A DNA stretch of 64,000 bases from Teichococcus wenyumeiae. Its GTDB lineage: Bacteria; Pseudomonadota; Alphaproteobacteria; Acetobacterales; Acetobacteraceae. The notes below the pieces were generated by a model that did no database searches, had not been told where the DNA came from, and saw only the letters and a list, made by a program, of their open reading frames with translations. Location: the NCBI RefSeq assembly GCF_003696345.1, contig NZ_RFLX01000015.1:62001-126000 (forward strand), in the 5' to 3' direction. The position numbers and the translations under genes were made by a program. Shown here in pieces: positions 8,501 through 18,190 of the stretch. Every line of letters starts with the position of its first letter. Position 1 is the stretch's first letter.

Positions 8501-9444
8501 CAACGCCGTGCCAGCCCGGCCTCGCGGAGCTGGTCCCCATAGCTTGTGAAGCCGGAGCGGATGGCACCCTCGAACTCGGTGGCGGAAAGGATGGCCGGAA
8601 CCATACCGAAGCGGCCCAGCGCTTCCTCCACCGCCGGCGTGGCCGCGGCGCGCTGGATGGCGTCGCCCAGCACCGCCAGCCGTTCCGCCGGCACGCCCTT
8701 GGGCGCCACGAAGCCCAGCAGGCTCTCGATCATCACGTCATAGCCCGCCTCGCGCAGCGTCGGCACGTCCGGGAATTCCTTCCACCGCGTCGGGCTGGCC
8801 GAGGCCAGCAGGCGCAGCCGGCCGGACTGGATGGCAGGGATCATCTCGGGCGGCGTCTGCGAGGTGGCATCCACATGGCCACCGATGGCCGCCGTGACCG
8901 CCTCTGCGCCCGACTGGAAAGGCACGAAGCCGAAGCGCGTGCCGGCCTTCCGGTTCAATTCGAACAGGCCCAGGTTGTTCGGCGGGCCCGTGGCGCTGAA
9001 GGTGATGCGCCGCGCCTTGGCTGCGTTGATCAGGTCCTGCACGCTGCCATAGGGGCTCTCCGCCCGCACGGCGATGCCGTAGAGGAAGCGTGCCGTGCCG
9101 GACAGGTAGGAGAAGCTGTCGAGGTTGTAGCTCACCTCGAACATATGCGGCGCGATCGCCAGGCCGGACATCGCGGCGCTGCCGATGGTGTGGCCATCGG
9201 GGCGGGCCTGCGCCACCTGCGTCGGCGCCGAGGTGCCCTGCCCGCCGGTGCGGTTCACGATCTGCATGGGTACGCCGAGGATCTTCTCGGCCTCCGCGCA
9301 AACCGCGCGGACCGAGACATCGGTGGAGCCACCGGCGCCGAAGGGCACCAGCACGCTGACCTCGCGGTCGGGCCAGCGCGGCTGGGCCAGGGCCGGCGCG
9401 GCGAGCAGGGTGGTGGTGCCGAGGATGAGCTGGCGTCGTTTCAT
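8500..9444 (-). CDS. Bug/TctC-family binding protein (tandem copy 2)
   Basis: A 314-residue periplasmic protein; the start at 9442-9444 gives a compact signal peptide (MKRRQLILGTTTLL, cleavage after APALAQ). An ATG three codons upstream is also possible. It has the REVSVLVPFGAGGSTD and IVNRTGGQGTSAP segments of Bug proteins. It is a clear paralogue of the next gene upstream: both share AEAEKILGVP, NRTGGQGTSAP, RFGFVPF, SGRLRLLASAS and the A(G)LA(K/R)R C terminus. The pair probably arose by tandem duplication. It is coupled to tctB, so it is the copy nearest the transporter it serves. Confidence 0.94.
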   Translation of the reverse strand: MKRRQLILGTTTLLAAPALAQPRWPDREVSVLVPFGAGGSTDVSVRAVCAEAEKILGVPMQIVNRTGGQGTSAPTQVAQARPDGHTIGSAAMSGLAIAPHMFEVSYNLDSFSYLSGTARFLYGIAVRAESPYGSVQDLINAAKARRITFSATGPPNNLGLFELNRKAGTRFGFVPFQSGAEAVTAAIGGHVDATSQTPPEMIPAIQSGRLRLLASASPTRWKEFPDVPTLREAGYDVMIESLLGFVAPKGVPAERLAVLGDAIQRAAATPAVEEALGRFGMVPAILSATEFEGAIRSGFTSYGDQLREAGLARR

Positions 9445-9460
9445 GACAGGCATTCCGGGT

Positions 9461-10405
9461 TCAGCGCTTGGCCAGGCCGGCCGCACGGAGATGCGGGCCG
9501 AACTCGGCGAAGGCGGTGCGTTGCATGCGCTCGAAATCAGGCGCCGGAACGGGCGCCGGGATCATGCCGAAGCGATTCAGCGTCTCGGCCACAATGGGCT
9601 TCCGCGCGGCCTCCAGGAACACGCGCGAGAGCAGTTCCGCCCGCTCCGCCGGAATGCCTTTCGGCCCCACCAGCCCGAGCACGCTGTCCACCGCGAGGTC
9701 GACACCCTCCTCACGCAGGGTCGGGGTATCGGGATATTCCTTCCACCGCACATCGCTGGCCGAGGCGAGGAGGCGCAGCCGGCCAGATTGCAGAGCGGGC
9801 AGCATCTCCGGCGGGTTCTGCACCACGAAATCGACATGCTTGCCGATGGCGGCCGTCACCGCTTCCGCGCCACCGGGAAAGGGCACGAAGCCGAAGCGCG
9901 TGCCGAGCTTCGCATTCAGCTCGAACATGCCGATATTCTGTGGCGCGCCGGCCGCGGCGAAGGTGATGCGGCGTGCCTTCGCGGCATCGATCAACTGCCG
10001 CACATTCTGGAACGGACTGTCCGCAGGCACGGCGATTCCGTACAGGTAGCGCGCATAGCCCGGCAGGTAGGTGAAGTCATCGAGCGTGTAGGACAGGTCC
10101 ATCACATGGGGCATGATGGCCAGCGCGGCCATGCCGGCGGTGGCCAGTGTATAGCCATCGGGCCGGCCGGTGGTGACCTGCGCGGGTGCGCTGGTGCCCT
10201 GCCCGCCCGTGCGATTCACGATCTGCACAGGCACACCAAGGATCTTCTCGGCCTCCGAAGCCACGGCGCGGGTGCAGACATCGGTCGAGCCACCGGCGCC
10301 ATAGGCGACCAGGATCGTGACTTCGCGTTCCGGCCAGGCCGCATGTGCCAGGGACGGCGCCAGCAATGCACTGCCGGCCGCCAGAATAGCTTGGCGTCTT
10401 CTCAT
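9461..10405 (-). CDS. Bug/TctC-family binding protein (tandem copy 1)
   Basis: A 314-residue periplasmic binding protein with a signal peptide (MRRRQAILAAGSALL, cleavage near LAHA) and the VTILVAYGAGGSTD and IVNRTGGQGTSAP segments. It is a paralogue of the gene 16 bp downstream and leads a leftward bug-bug-tctB-tctA operon. Differences fall in the segments that usually line the ligand pocket (for example GGAEAVTAAIGKHVDFVVQNPPEM against GGHVDATSQTPPEM), so the copies may have diverged in ligand. The upstream 288 bp hold a candidate promoter. Confidence 0.94.
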   Translation of the reverse strand: MRRRQAILAAGSALLAPSLAHAAWPEREVTILVAYGAGGSTDVCTRAVASEAEKILGVPVQIVNRTGGQGTSAPAQVTTGRPDGYTLATAGMAALAIMPHVMDLSYTLDDFTYLPGYARYLYGIAVPADSPFQNVRQLIDAAKARRITFAAAGAPQNIGMFELNAKLGTRFGFVPFPGGAEAVTAAIGKHVDFVVQNPPEMLPALQSGRLRLLASASDVRWKEYPDTPTLREEGVDLAVDSVLGLVGPKGIPAERAELLSRVFLEAARKPIVAETLNRFGMIPAPVPAPDFERMQRTAFAEFGPHLRAAGLAKR

Positions 10406-10630
10406 GGTTCCTCACCAAGGCTTTCTGGTCGGGTTCCCGGCATCAGGCTGCCGCCCCCGACCTTGCTTGTTGTGTTGGTTGGAGCGGTGCCCGCGCTCAG
10501 GGACGCGGCAAAGGCTTCATGCCGCCGGGCGTAGCACCATGATCCATGGTGTCATGCGTGTGCGGCGGCGCAGAAGGCGTTTCTTCCATGGTCTCGTTCC
10601 CTCATCTTTGTTGTCATTCTTTTTGCCTGC

Positions 10631-10659
10631 ATCAGGTCTGATCAGTAACCGACTGTCAA
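10631..10659 (-). promoter_or_regulatory. Candidate promoter of the bug-bug-tctB-tctA operon
   Basis: Reading leftward there is a perfect -35 hexamer TTGACA (complement 10654-10659), a 17-nt spacer and a weak -10 hexamer CCTGAT (10631-10636). The 8-bp palindrome CTGATCAG lies at 10638-10645, inside the spacer, and a second TGATCA core lies at 10663-10668, so a regulator could bind here. It leaves a leader of about 220 nt. The rest of 10406-10693 holds nothing else that I can recognise. Confidence 0.4.
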
Positions 10660-10693
10660 CCTTGATCATCCCGTGCAGGCTGTAGCCGCGGCT

Positions 10694-12406
10694 CTAGCGC
10701 GCCAGTGGTGTCACAAGATCGCTGAAGGCCACCTCAAGAGAGGTGTGAACATCCACCACCACGGGCTTCCGGCAGGCGAAGGCTTCCGTGAGTGCCGGCG
10801 CCAGCTCCTCCGCATCGCGCACGCGGATGCCGTGGCAGCCCATCGCGGCCGCCATGGCGGCATGGTCGAAATCGTGGAACTCGGTCGCGAAGGGTCCGCG
10901 CGAATGCTTGGACCAGCCCAGGGCATGATTGTTGAAGACCAGCACCACGATGGGAAGGTCGTTTTCCAGCGCCGTCATCAGCCCGTTCATGGTCATGGCG
11001 AAACCGCCATCGCCGCAGACGGCCACCACCGCGCGCTCCGGATGAATTAGCTTCACGGCCAGCGCGGCCGGGATGGCGAAGCCCATGGGCCCGGCGCCGG
11101 CGGCCTGCAGGAAGCTGCCGGCCTGCCGGGTCTGAAAGAAATGCGTCATGAAGATGCGGTTCTCGCCCGCATCGCAGGTCACCATCCCATCCGGCGGCAG
11201 GGCGCGCTGCAACTCGGCGATGATCCGCTGCGGCATCACCGGCGACCCGGACGCGCGGGAGGCCGGATGGTCGAAAAAGCCATGTGCCGCCCGATGCGCC
11301 TCGACGCGGGCGGGGCCCTCCTCCAGCCGGCTCCCGCCTGGGCAGGCATCGCGAAGTTGGCTCAGCACAACGCCCGCCTCGCCAAGTAGCGGGTGGTCGA
11401 CCGGGAAGGTCCAGGACAGGTTGCGCGGCTCCACGTCGATCTGGATCAGCACCTGCCGCTCCGGGTTCAGGAGCGCCGGGTTCTCCCGCGCGGTGTCGGA
11501 GGCCGTCATCTTGGAGCCGACGATCAGCACGAGATCCGCCTCGGCCACGCAGGCATTGGCGGCCGGCGTGCCGAAGGTGCCAAAGACGCCCAGCGCCAGT
11601 GGATGCGTCTCGGCAATGGCGCCCTTGCCGGACGGCGTCGTCACTACCGGCAGCCCCGCAGCCTCCGCCAGGGCCTGGAGCGGGCCGAAGGCCTGCCCGA
11701 TGCGCACGCCGTTGCCTGCCACCAGCACCGGGCGCCTGGCGGCCGCCAGCGCCTGTGCGGCAGCCTGGATGCGGTCGGGCTGCTCGGGCGGCAGCGGGCC
11801 AGGGATGTAGGGCTGCGTCTCGTAGAGCCGTGGCACGCTGTCCGGCCCGACACGCCCCGCCAGGGCCGCGATGCTGTAGAGCACCGCCACAGGTCCCCGT
11901 TGCCCGGCCAGCGCATGCTTGATGGCCAGCTGCGTCGCCTGCACGGCGCCGGCCGGCTGCAGCGCGGGATAGACCGCCTTGGTGACGCCGCCATAGCTGC
12001 GCCGCGCATCCCAGTTGCCGTACTCGCCCGTGCCGGACTGGTAGGGCGCATGGGTGGAGAATTCCGGCGTATCGCTGAGGTCGGTCAGCAGCAGCATGGG
12101 GGAGCTGGACAGCAGCGCCTCGATGGTGCCGATAAGCCCGTTGCCCAGCACCCAGGGGCCCTGCCCCAGGATGACACCGGGCCGGCCGGTCAGCCGGCCA
12201 TAGACTTCCGCCATGACGCCGGCGAGGGATTCCTCGCGCACCAGCACGGTGCGGATGCTGTTCTGCCGCTTCGACAGTGCGGTGAAGACATGGCCGGTAT
12301 GGCCGCCGGAGATGCCGAAGACCATGTCGATGCCGGCCTGTTCCAGCACCAGCGTGATGGCATCCGACGTCGTGACCTCCTCCTGCAGCAGGCGGGGCGT
12401 GGGCAT
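10694..12406 (-). CDS. Thiamine-diphosphate-dependent enzyme (acetolactate-synthase-like)
   Basis: A 570-residue protein of the TPP-enzyme superfamily, starting at the ATG at 12404-12406 after GAGGAAC. Order of domains: N-terminal Pyr domain with the cofactor-activating Glu near residue 59 (LVREES), central NAD/FAD-binding-like domain (VLVAGNGVRIG), and C-terminal PP domain with the GDGGF...NN magnesium/TPP motif. The family decarboxylates 2-oxo acids or makes and breaks acyloins (acetolactate synthase, benzoylformate decarboxylase and relatives). It is the last gene of a ten-gene operon that starts with a second, different TPP enzyme. The catalytic specificity is unknown. Confidence 0.88.
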   Translation of the reverse strand: MPTPRLLQEEVTTSDAITLVLEQAGIDMVFGISGGHTGHVFTALSKRQNSIRTVLVREESLAGVMAEVYGRLTGRPGVILGQGPWVLGNGLIGTIEALLSSSPMLLLTDLSDTPEFSTHAPYQSGTGEYGNWDARRSYGGVTKAVYPALQPAGAVQATQLAIKHALAGQRGPVAVLYSIAALAGRVGPDSVPRLYETQPYIPGPLPPEQPDRIQAAAQALAAARRPVLVAGNGVRIGQAFGPLQALAEAAGLPVVTTPSGKGAIAETHPLALGVFGTFGTPAANACVAEADLVLIVGSKMTASDTARENPALLNPERQVLIQIDVEPRNLSWTFPVDHPLLGEAGVVLSQLRDACPGGSRLEEGPARVEAHRAAHGFFDHPASRASGSPVMPQRIIAELQRALPPDGMVTCDAGENRIFMTHFFQTRQAGSFLQAAGAGPMGFAIPAALAVKLIHPERAVVAVCGDGGFAMTMNGLMTALENDLPIVVLVFNNHALGWSKHSRGPFATEFHDFDHAAMAAAMGCHGIRVRDAEELAPALTEAFACRKPVVVDVHTSLEVAFSDLVTPLAR

Positions 12407-12435
12407 TCTGGGTGTTCCTCGGATTGTTGGGGCCG

Positions 12436-13194
12436 TCAGCCCATGAAGAAGCCGCCGTTGACGTCGAGCGTGGCGCCGGTGATGAAGCCGGCCTCCTCGG
12501 ACGCCAGGAAGGCCACGGTGGCCGCGATATCCGCCGCGGTGCCGATGCGGCCGACCGGAATGCGCGTGACGTATTCTCGCGTGGCTTCCTCTCCCGCCAC
12601 GGCCTGCATCGGGCTCTCGATGCGTCCGGGGGCGATGCAGTTCACCGTCACGCCCTGCCGCCCCGCTTCCGAGGCCAGCACGCGGGAGAAGGCCACCAGC
12701 CCTGCCTTGGAGGCGGCATAGGCGGCGCCCGCGATATCCGCCCGCGTGCGCGCCGCCTGGGAGGAGATGGTGACCACCCTCCCCCAGCCCCGCGCCTGCA
12801 TCCCCGGCACGAAGGCGCGGCACATCAGGAAGGCGCCGCCGAGGTTGATGGCTATCACCTGCTGCCATTCGGCCCAGGTGGTGTCGCGCACCAGGATCTT
12901 GCCGCCGTCGCGCTTGGGGGAGATGCCGGCATTGTTGACCAGGATGTCCACGCCGCCATGGCGCTCCTCCATCTGCCGCGCGAGCGCCGCGACCCAGGCC
13001 TCGTCCGACACGTCGCCGGCGATGCCTTCAACCGAGCCGCCCTCCGCCCGCAGCGCCGCCGCGCTGCCGGCCACGCTGTCCAGCACGTCGGTGATCACCA
13101 CATGCGCGCCGTCCCGCGCCAGCCGCCCGGCAATGCCGTAGCCGATGCCGCGCGCGGCCCCGGTCACCAACGCCACGCGCTTCCGTTCCGCCAT
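12436..13194 (-). CDS. Short-chain dehydrogenase/reductase (SDR)
   Basis: A 252-residue classical SDR. It has the NAD(P)-binding TGAARGIG motif near residues 11-18, NNAG at about 88-91, the catalytic Ser in TISSQAA, and an intact YAASK catalytic pair, plus the usual C-terminal GATLDVNGGFFMG. An acidic Asp after the second strand (ITDVLDS) suggests NAD(H) preference. It is 15 bp from the zinc alcohol dehydrogenase gene upstream and 29 bp from the TPP gene downstream. It probably oxidises or reduces a hydroxy or oxo intermediate of the operon's pathway. Confidence 0.9.
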   Translation of the reverse strand: MAERKRVALVTGAARGIGYGIAGRLARDGAHVVITDVLDSVAGSAAALRAEGGSVEGIAGDVSDEAWVAALARQMEERHGGVDILVNNAGISPKRDGGKILVRDTTWAEWQQVIAINLGGAFLMCRAFVPGMQARGWGRVVTISSQAARTRADIAGAAYAASKAGLVAFSRVLASEAGRQGVTVNCIAPGRIESPMQAVAGEEATREYVTRIPVGRIGTAADIAATVAFLASEEAGFITGATLDVNGGFFMG

Positions 13195-13209
13195 TCTTCG
13201 TGTCCTTCC

Positions 13210-14247
13210 CTATGTCAGGCCCGGCAGCACCATGACCTTGACGGCCGCCTTGCTGCGGCTCAGCTCGAAGCCTTCCACCGTCTTCTCCAGCGCGATGCGA
13301 TGGGAGATCAGTGGCCGGAAGCTCTCGCCCGACTGCGCCAGCAGGCGCAGCACGGTGTCCCAGGTGGTGCGGGCCGAGCCATGCGTGCCCCGGAGCTGGT
13401 GCTTGTTGCGCACCAGGTCGGTCAGGTTGATCTCCACCGGGCGGGCGTGGATGCCGCCTACCACCAGCACGCCGCCGCGCCGCAACACACGCAGCCCATC
13501 CGTGATGCTGGAGGGCGCGCCGGTGGCCTCGAACACCCGGTCCACCGGGCCGCCGGCAATGCGCTGCACCGCCTGGTCCAGCGTCTCCTGCGCCAGGTCC
13601 ACCGTGTGCTGGAAGCCGAGCCGCCGCGCCGTTTCCAGCCGGACCTCGTCGTTCAGGCCGGCGACGATCACGATCGAGGCGCCGGCCATGCGCGCCATCA
13701 GCGCGATGGACAGGCCGATCATCCCGGCGCCCAGCACCACCACCGTCTGCCCCAGCGCCACCTCCCCAACCTCAACGGCCCGGGCCCCGACGCAGAGCGG
13801 CTCGGTCATCGCCGCCAGTTCCATGTCCAGCCCCTCCGGCAGCGCGAAGCACTGGCTGGCAGGGGCCGTCACATGACGCGCGAAGGCGCCGTGGCGGGTC
13901 AGGCCGATGGTGGTGCGGTTCTCGCAGGCTTCCGGCCGGCCGGCGGCGCAGGCGCGGCAATGGCCGCAGGCGATGGAGGGCCACACCGTGACACGCTGGC
14001 CCGGCTTCAGCGTCGTGACATCCGGCGCCGCCTTCACGACGCGGCCGGCGAATTCATGGCCGATGGTCAGCGGCATCCTCTCCCGCATCCAGTCGTAGCC
14101 GGCCGTCCATTCGTAGACATGCACGTCACTGCCACAGATGCCCACGGCATCGACTTCCACCAGCACCTCGCCCGGTCCCGGCTGCGGCTCGGCCGCCTCG
14201 ACAAGATCGAGGCCGAAGGCCGGCGAGGTTTTCTGAACAGCAAGCAT
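13210..14247 (-). CDS. Zinc-dependent medium-chain alcohol dehydrogenase
   Basis: A 345-residue MDR enzyme of the sorbitol/threonine dehydrogenase type, starting at 14245-14247 after AGGAGAG. The catalytic-zinc region is GICGSDVHVYEW with GHEFAGRV; the structural-zinc site has its four Cys in CGHCRACAAGRPEAC. The Rossmann motif is VVVLGAGMIGLS. It oxidises a polyol or hydroxy acid, or reduces the matching carbonyl, with a nicotinamide cofactor. The frame extends upstream into the neighbouring gene but without support. It is in the middle of the ten-gene operon. Confidence 0.92.
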   Translation of the reverse strand: MLAVQKTSPAFGLDLVEAAEPQPGPGEVLVEVDAVGICGSDVHVYEWTAGYDWMRERMPLTIGHEFAGRVVKAAPDVTTLKPGQRVTVWPSIACGHCRACAAGRPEACENRTTIGLTRHGAFARHVTAPASQCFALPEGLDMELAAMTEPLCVGARAVEVGEVALGQTVVVLGAGMIGLSIALMARMAGASIVIVAGLNDEVRLETARRLGFQHTVDLAQETLDQAVQRIAGGPVDRVFEATGAPSSITDGLRVLRRGGVLVVGGIHARPVEINLTDLVRNKHQLRGTHGSARTTWDTVLRLLAQSGESFRPLISHRIALEKTVEGFELSRSKAAVKVMVLPGLT

Positions 14248-14318
14248 CGGTGCTCTCCTGGCCGGTACCCGACGGGACCGGCAGATTCGTTGTCTGTGCA
14301 GTCCTTCAGTGCCGCCGG

Positions 14319-15436
14319 TCAGGCCACGCCGGCACCGGTCGCCGGCAAGGCGGGATTGGGCGGCAGGATCCGCTCCGCCTGCAATTCGCGGAACTGGCGG
14401 CGGAACATCGCCTCGGAGTCGGTGCAATCCCCGAAGCCGTGCTGGCGCGCCTTGACCGTGGACATGATCGAATGGCGCGGCCGCGTTTCGCCATGGCGCA
14501 GCGTGAAGTCGAGGAACTCCCAGGAACGGACAACTTCCTCGTAGGCATGGGGGCGCAGGCCGTGGCGGCGCACCATCGCCTCCCACACCGCGCGCCGCCC
14601 CGGCATCACCGCCGCCAGCGCATGCGGATGCGCCGCGCCCAGCGTCATGCCGAAAGCATCGGCGAAGGCACCCCACAGCCTGGGCCAGGTGAATTCATCG
14701 CCATTGGTGATGTTGTAGATCTCGCCACGGCAACGCGGTTCCTCGCCGGCCCAGGCGATGGCGCAGGCCAGCAGCCCTGCATCCACCGCCTGCTGGATGC
14801 AGGGCTCCCCGCCCGGGAAGCGCAGCGGCAGGCCAAGCTCCCGCGTGATGCAGGCATAGACACCCAGGCCGCCACGGCGTTCATCGGGTTGCCGATGGCG
14901 TGGCCGCAGACCAGTTGCGGGCGCAGCACCGTGATGTCCCACTCCGCCGTCGCCGCCTGCGCCCGCAGCCAGTCCTCCTGGTCGTAGTAGAAGTTGGGCG
15001 CGATGAAGCGCGGGTCGCTCTCCTTCGCCGGGATGGGGAAGGGCCCATGGTGGATGCCATAGGCCTTCGTGCCCTGCAGCAGCGTCACGTGCCGCAGGCC
15101 GGGAGCGTGACGCTGCAGCGGCTCCACCAGGTTCTGCAGCATCTCCAGGTTGATGCGGATCTGGCGGTCGCCGGTCCAGCCGGAAACCAGCTCCGGCTCC
15201 TCGTAGAGCGCGGTGTAGACCAGGTGCGTCACGTCCGGCACGGCGCGCAGCGCTTCCGCCGTCGCCGCCGCATCGGTGAGGTCGACACGCAGCCACTGCG
15301 CCGAGGTCGGGAAATCCGGCGCGCGGCGGGAGAGGCCGATGACGCGGCTGTCGCCGCGCTCCTGGAAATGCGCCAGCGCGGCGCGCCCCACCACGCCCAG
15401 CGCGCCGGCGACCAGCACCACGCGTTGGCTGCTCAT
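14319..15436 (-). pseudogene. PRISE-type SDR reductase with a single frameshift
   Basis: An extended SDR like progesterone 5-beta-reductase/iridoid synthase (PRISE). The ATG is at 15434-15436. The first frame gives a Rossmann opening (VAGALGVVGRAALAHF), PDVTHLVYTALYEEPE, and FYYDQEDWL. It reads correctly to GNPMNAVAA near 14870, then turns to nonsense. The next frame picks up exactly there with LGVYACITRELGLPLRFPG and runs to a stop at 14319 with a normal C terminus. One missing C near 14865-14872 restores a 372-residue protein of usual family length. Either the gene is freshly broken or this is a sequencing error; the flanking genes are intact and nothing else in it is decayed. Confidence 0.88.
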
Positions 15437-15454
15437 GGCGCCGTTCTCGCGCGA

Positions 15455-16723
15455 CTACTTGCCGACATTGGCGCGCTGGCCCCAGTCGGGCAGCGGCATG
15501 GTCACCTTCTCGGCGATGCCGAACCTGTCCGGGCCAATGGAGCGGATCTGCCGGTCCTGCCACTGGTCGTAGGTCGGGAAGGCGCGCGTATTGTTCTGCG
15601 TCTTCGGGTCGAACTTCAGCCCCCAGCCGACGATGGAGGTGCCGACCGGCTTGTCCATGGCCAGCGCGGCCTGGCGGATCTTCTCGGTATCCATGCTGCC
15701 GGCGGCGGGCAGAATCTCGGTCAGCAGGGTATGCATGGCGTTGAAGCCCATGCCTGAATGCGCGGAGGGCTTCCGGCCGTCGAACATCTTCGGGTATTCG
15801 TCGTGGAAGCGGCGGAACAGGGTCGCCGTCTCCGGCGTCAGGGCCTCCGGGTTGATGTAGACGGAAGTGCCGGTGTTCAGGATGCCATTGACATCGTCGC
15901 CCATCGCCTCGGCGAACTCGCCGACATTGTGGCCGCCGCCGTTGCCGATCATCGCCTTCAGCTTCAGGCCGGCCTCGCGGGCCTGGCGCCAGTAGAGGAT
16001 GGCATCGGGCGTGTAGGATTCCGCCACCACGATGTCGACGCCCAGCGACTTGTGCCGCTGCACCACCGAGGAGAGGTCGTTGGTCTTGAAGTCGTAGCTG
16101 GTGACATCGACCAGATTGGCCTTCTTCCCGTCGAACCAGGCCTTGGCGCCGGCCGCGACAGCGGTGCCGTTGTTGGAATTCTCGGCCAGGATGGCGATCT
16201 TGGCGCTACCGAGTTCCAGGCCACAGCCCGAGATCACCTTCTCTGTCACGTATTCCGCGCATTTCCGGCCCAGCTCACTGGACGGGTAGATGAAGCGGAA
16301 GAGGTACTTGAAGCCGCGCGCGGTGATGTCGTCGGCCACCGCGCCCTGCTCGAAGTAGACGACGCGGTTGCGCTCGGCCACCTGGCTGGCGGCGAAGGAG
16401 ATGGCGCTGGCGTAGGAACCGACGATGACCTTGACGCGCTCGCTGGAGATCAGCCGCTGCGCCTGTGACGTTGCCTCGGTGGAGCCGGGCACGTCCACCT
16501 GCGCGAATTCCACCGGCTGCCCGAAGACGCCGCCCTGCGCGTTCGCAAAGCTACGCGCCAGCTGCATGCCGCGCATCACGTCATTGCCAAGCGATGCGAG
16601 CGGGCCGGAGAGCGGCAGCAGCACGCCGATCTTGGCCACGTCAGCCGCCCGCGCCGTGCGGATGGCGGGGGCCGCGAGCCCCACACCCACTAAGCCGCCC
16701 AGGCCACGCCGGGTGATGTTCAT
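15455..16723 (-). CDS. Liv/HAAT-type ABC importer, periplasmic binding protein
   Basis: A 422-residue type I periplasmic binding protein with a Tat-like signal (two Arg near the start, cleavage near IRTARA). It opens with KIGVLLPLSGPLASLGNDVMRGMQLA, the usual start of leucine/amide/urea-type binding proteins. The ligand of this branch varies from amino acids to aromatic and aliphatic acids. Its start overlaps the stop of the ATP-binding gene upstream (ATGA). It belongs to the importer encoded just upstream in the same operon. Confidence 0.93.
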   Translation of the reverse strand: MNITRRGLGGLVGVGLAAPAIRTARAADVAKIGVLLPLSGPLASLGNDVMRGMQLARSFANAQGGVFGQPVEFAQVDVPGSTEATSQAQRLISSERVKVIVGSYASAISFAASQVAERNRVVYFEQGAVADDITARGFKYLFRFIYPSSELGRKCAEYVTEKVISGCGLELGSAKIAILAENSNNGTAVAAGAKAWFDGKKANLVDVTSYDFKTNDLSSVVQRHKSLGVDIVVAESYTPDAILYWRQAREAGLKLKAMIGNGGGHNVGEFAEAMGDDVNGILNTGTSVYINPEALTPETATLFRRFHDEYPKMFDGRKPSAHSGMGFNAMHTLLTEILPAAGSMDTEKIRQAALAMDKPVGTSIVGWGLKFDPKTQNNTRAFPTYDQWQDRQIRSIGPDRFGIAEKVTMPLPDWGQRANVGK

Positions 16724-17437
16724 GGTATCGTTTCCCCGTGCTCGTGCAGGCCGAGGCCCAGATAGGCCCGCCTGACATCGTTGTTGTTGCTCAGTTCACG
16801 TCCCGTCCCGCTCAGCACCACCCGGCCGCCGCCGATCACGTAGGCGCGGTCGGCCACGCGCAGCGCCTGGCTGACATTCTGTTCCACGATCACCAGCGTG
16901 ATGCCGCGGTCGCGGATGGCTCGCACGGCCTCGTAGACCCGCTTCACCGCGATCGGCGCCAGGCCCAGCGAGACCTCGTCCAGCATCAGCAGTTCCGGCA
17001 GCGCCATCAGCCCGCGGCCGATGGCGCACATCTGCTGCTGGCCGCCGGACAATGTGCCGGCAAGCTGCGCGCCGCGTTCCTGCAGGATCGGGAAGATGTC
17101 GTAGACCTCGCGCAGGCTCTCGGCCATGCGCGGGCGGGCGCGGCCGACATAGGCGCCGACCTCCAGGTTGCGCCGCACGCTCATGCGCTGGAACAGCCGG
17201 CGGCCTTCCGGCACCATCACCACGCCATGCTCCACCACCGCATGGGCGGCCATGCCGCCGATGGGCTGGCCCTTGAAGGTGACGCTGCCCGCCGTCGGCG
17301 CCAGCAGGCCGGAGATCGTGCGCAGCAGCGTGGTCTTGCCGACGCCATTGGCACCGATGATGGCGACCACCTCGCCCTGGTTCACGTCCAGGTCGATGCC
17401 TTGCAGCACCTCGGTGTCGCCGTAGCCGGCATGCAGG

Positions 17438-17454
<17 letters not shown>
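16720..17454 (-). CDS. Liv-type ABC importer, ATP-binding protein (LivF-like)
   Basis: A 244-residue ATPase with Walker A GANGVGKT near residue 35, Q-loop region, signature LSGGQQQM, Walker B LLMLDEVSLGLAP and the His switch in VIVEQNVSQ (here a Gln-Asn follows the Glu rather than the usual His, as is normal for LivF). It starts at 17452-17454, 17 bp inside the end of the LivG-like gene. It ends overlapping the binding-protein start. It powers the importer with the LivG-like partner. Confidence 0.94.

Positions 17455-18186
<732 letters not shown>

Positions 18187-18190
<4 letters not shown>

Noticed and set aside
12412-14544. 710-codon open frame on the + strand
   Set aside because: Antisense to an SDR and a zinc alcohol dehydrogenase with intact catalytic motifs; no domain in the translation.
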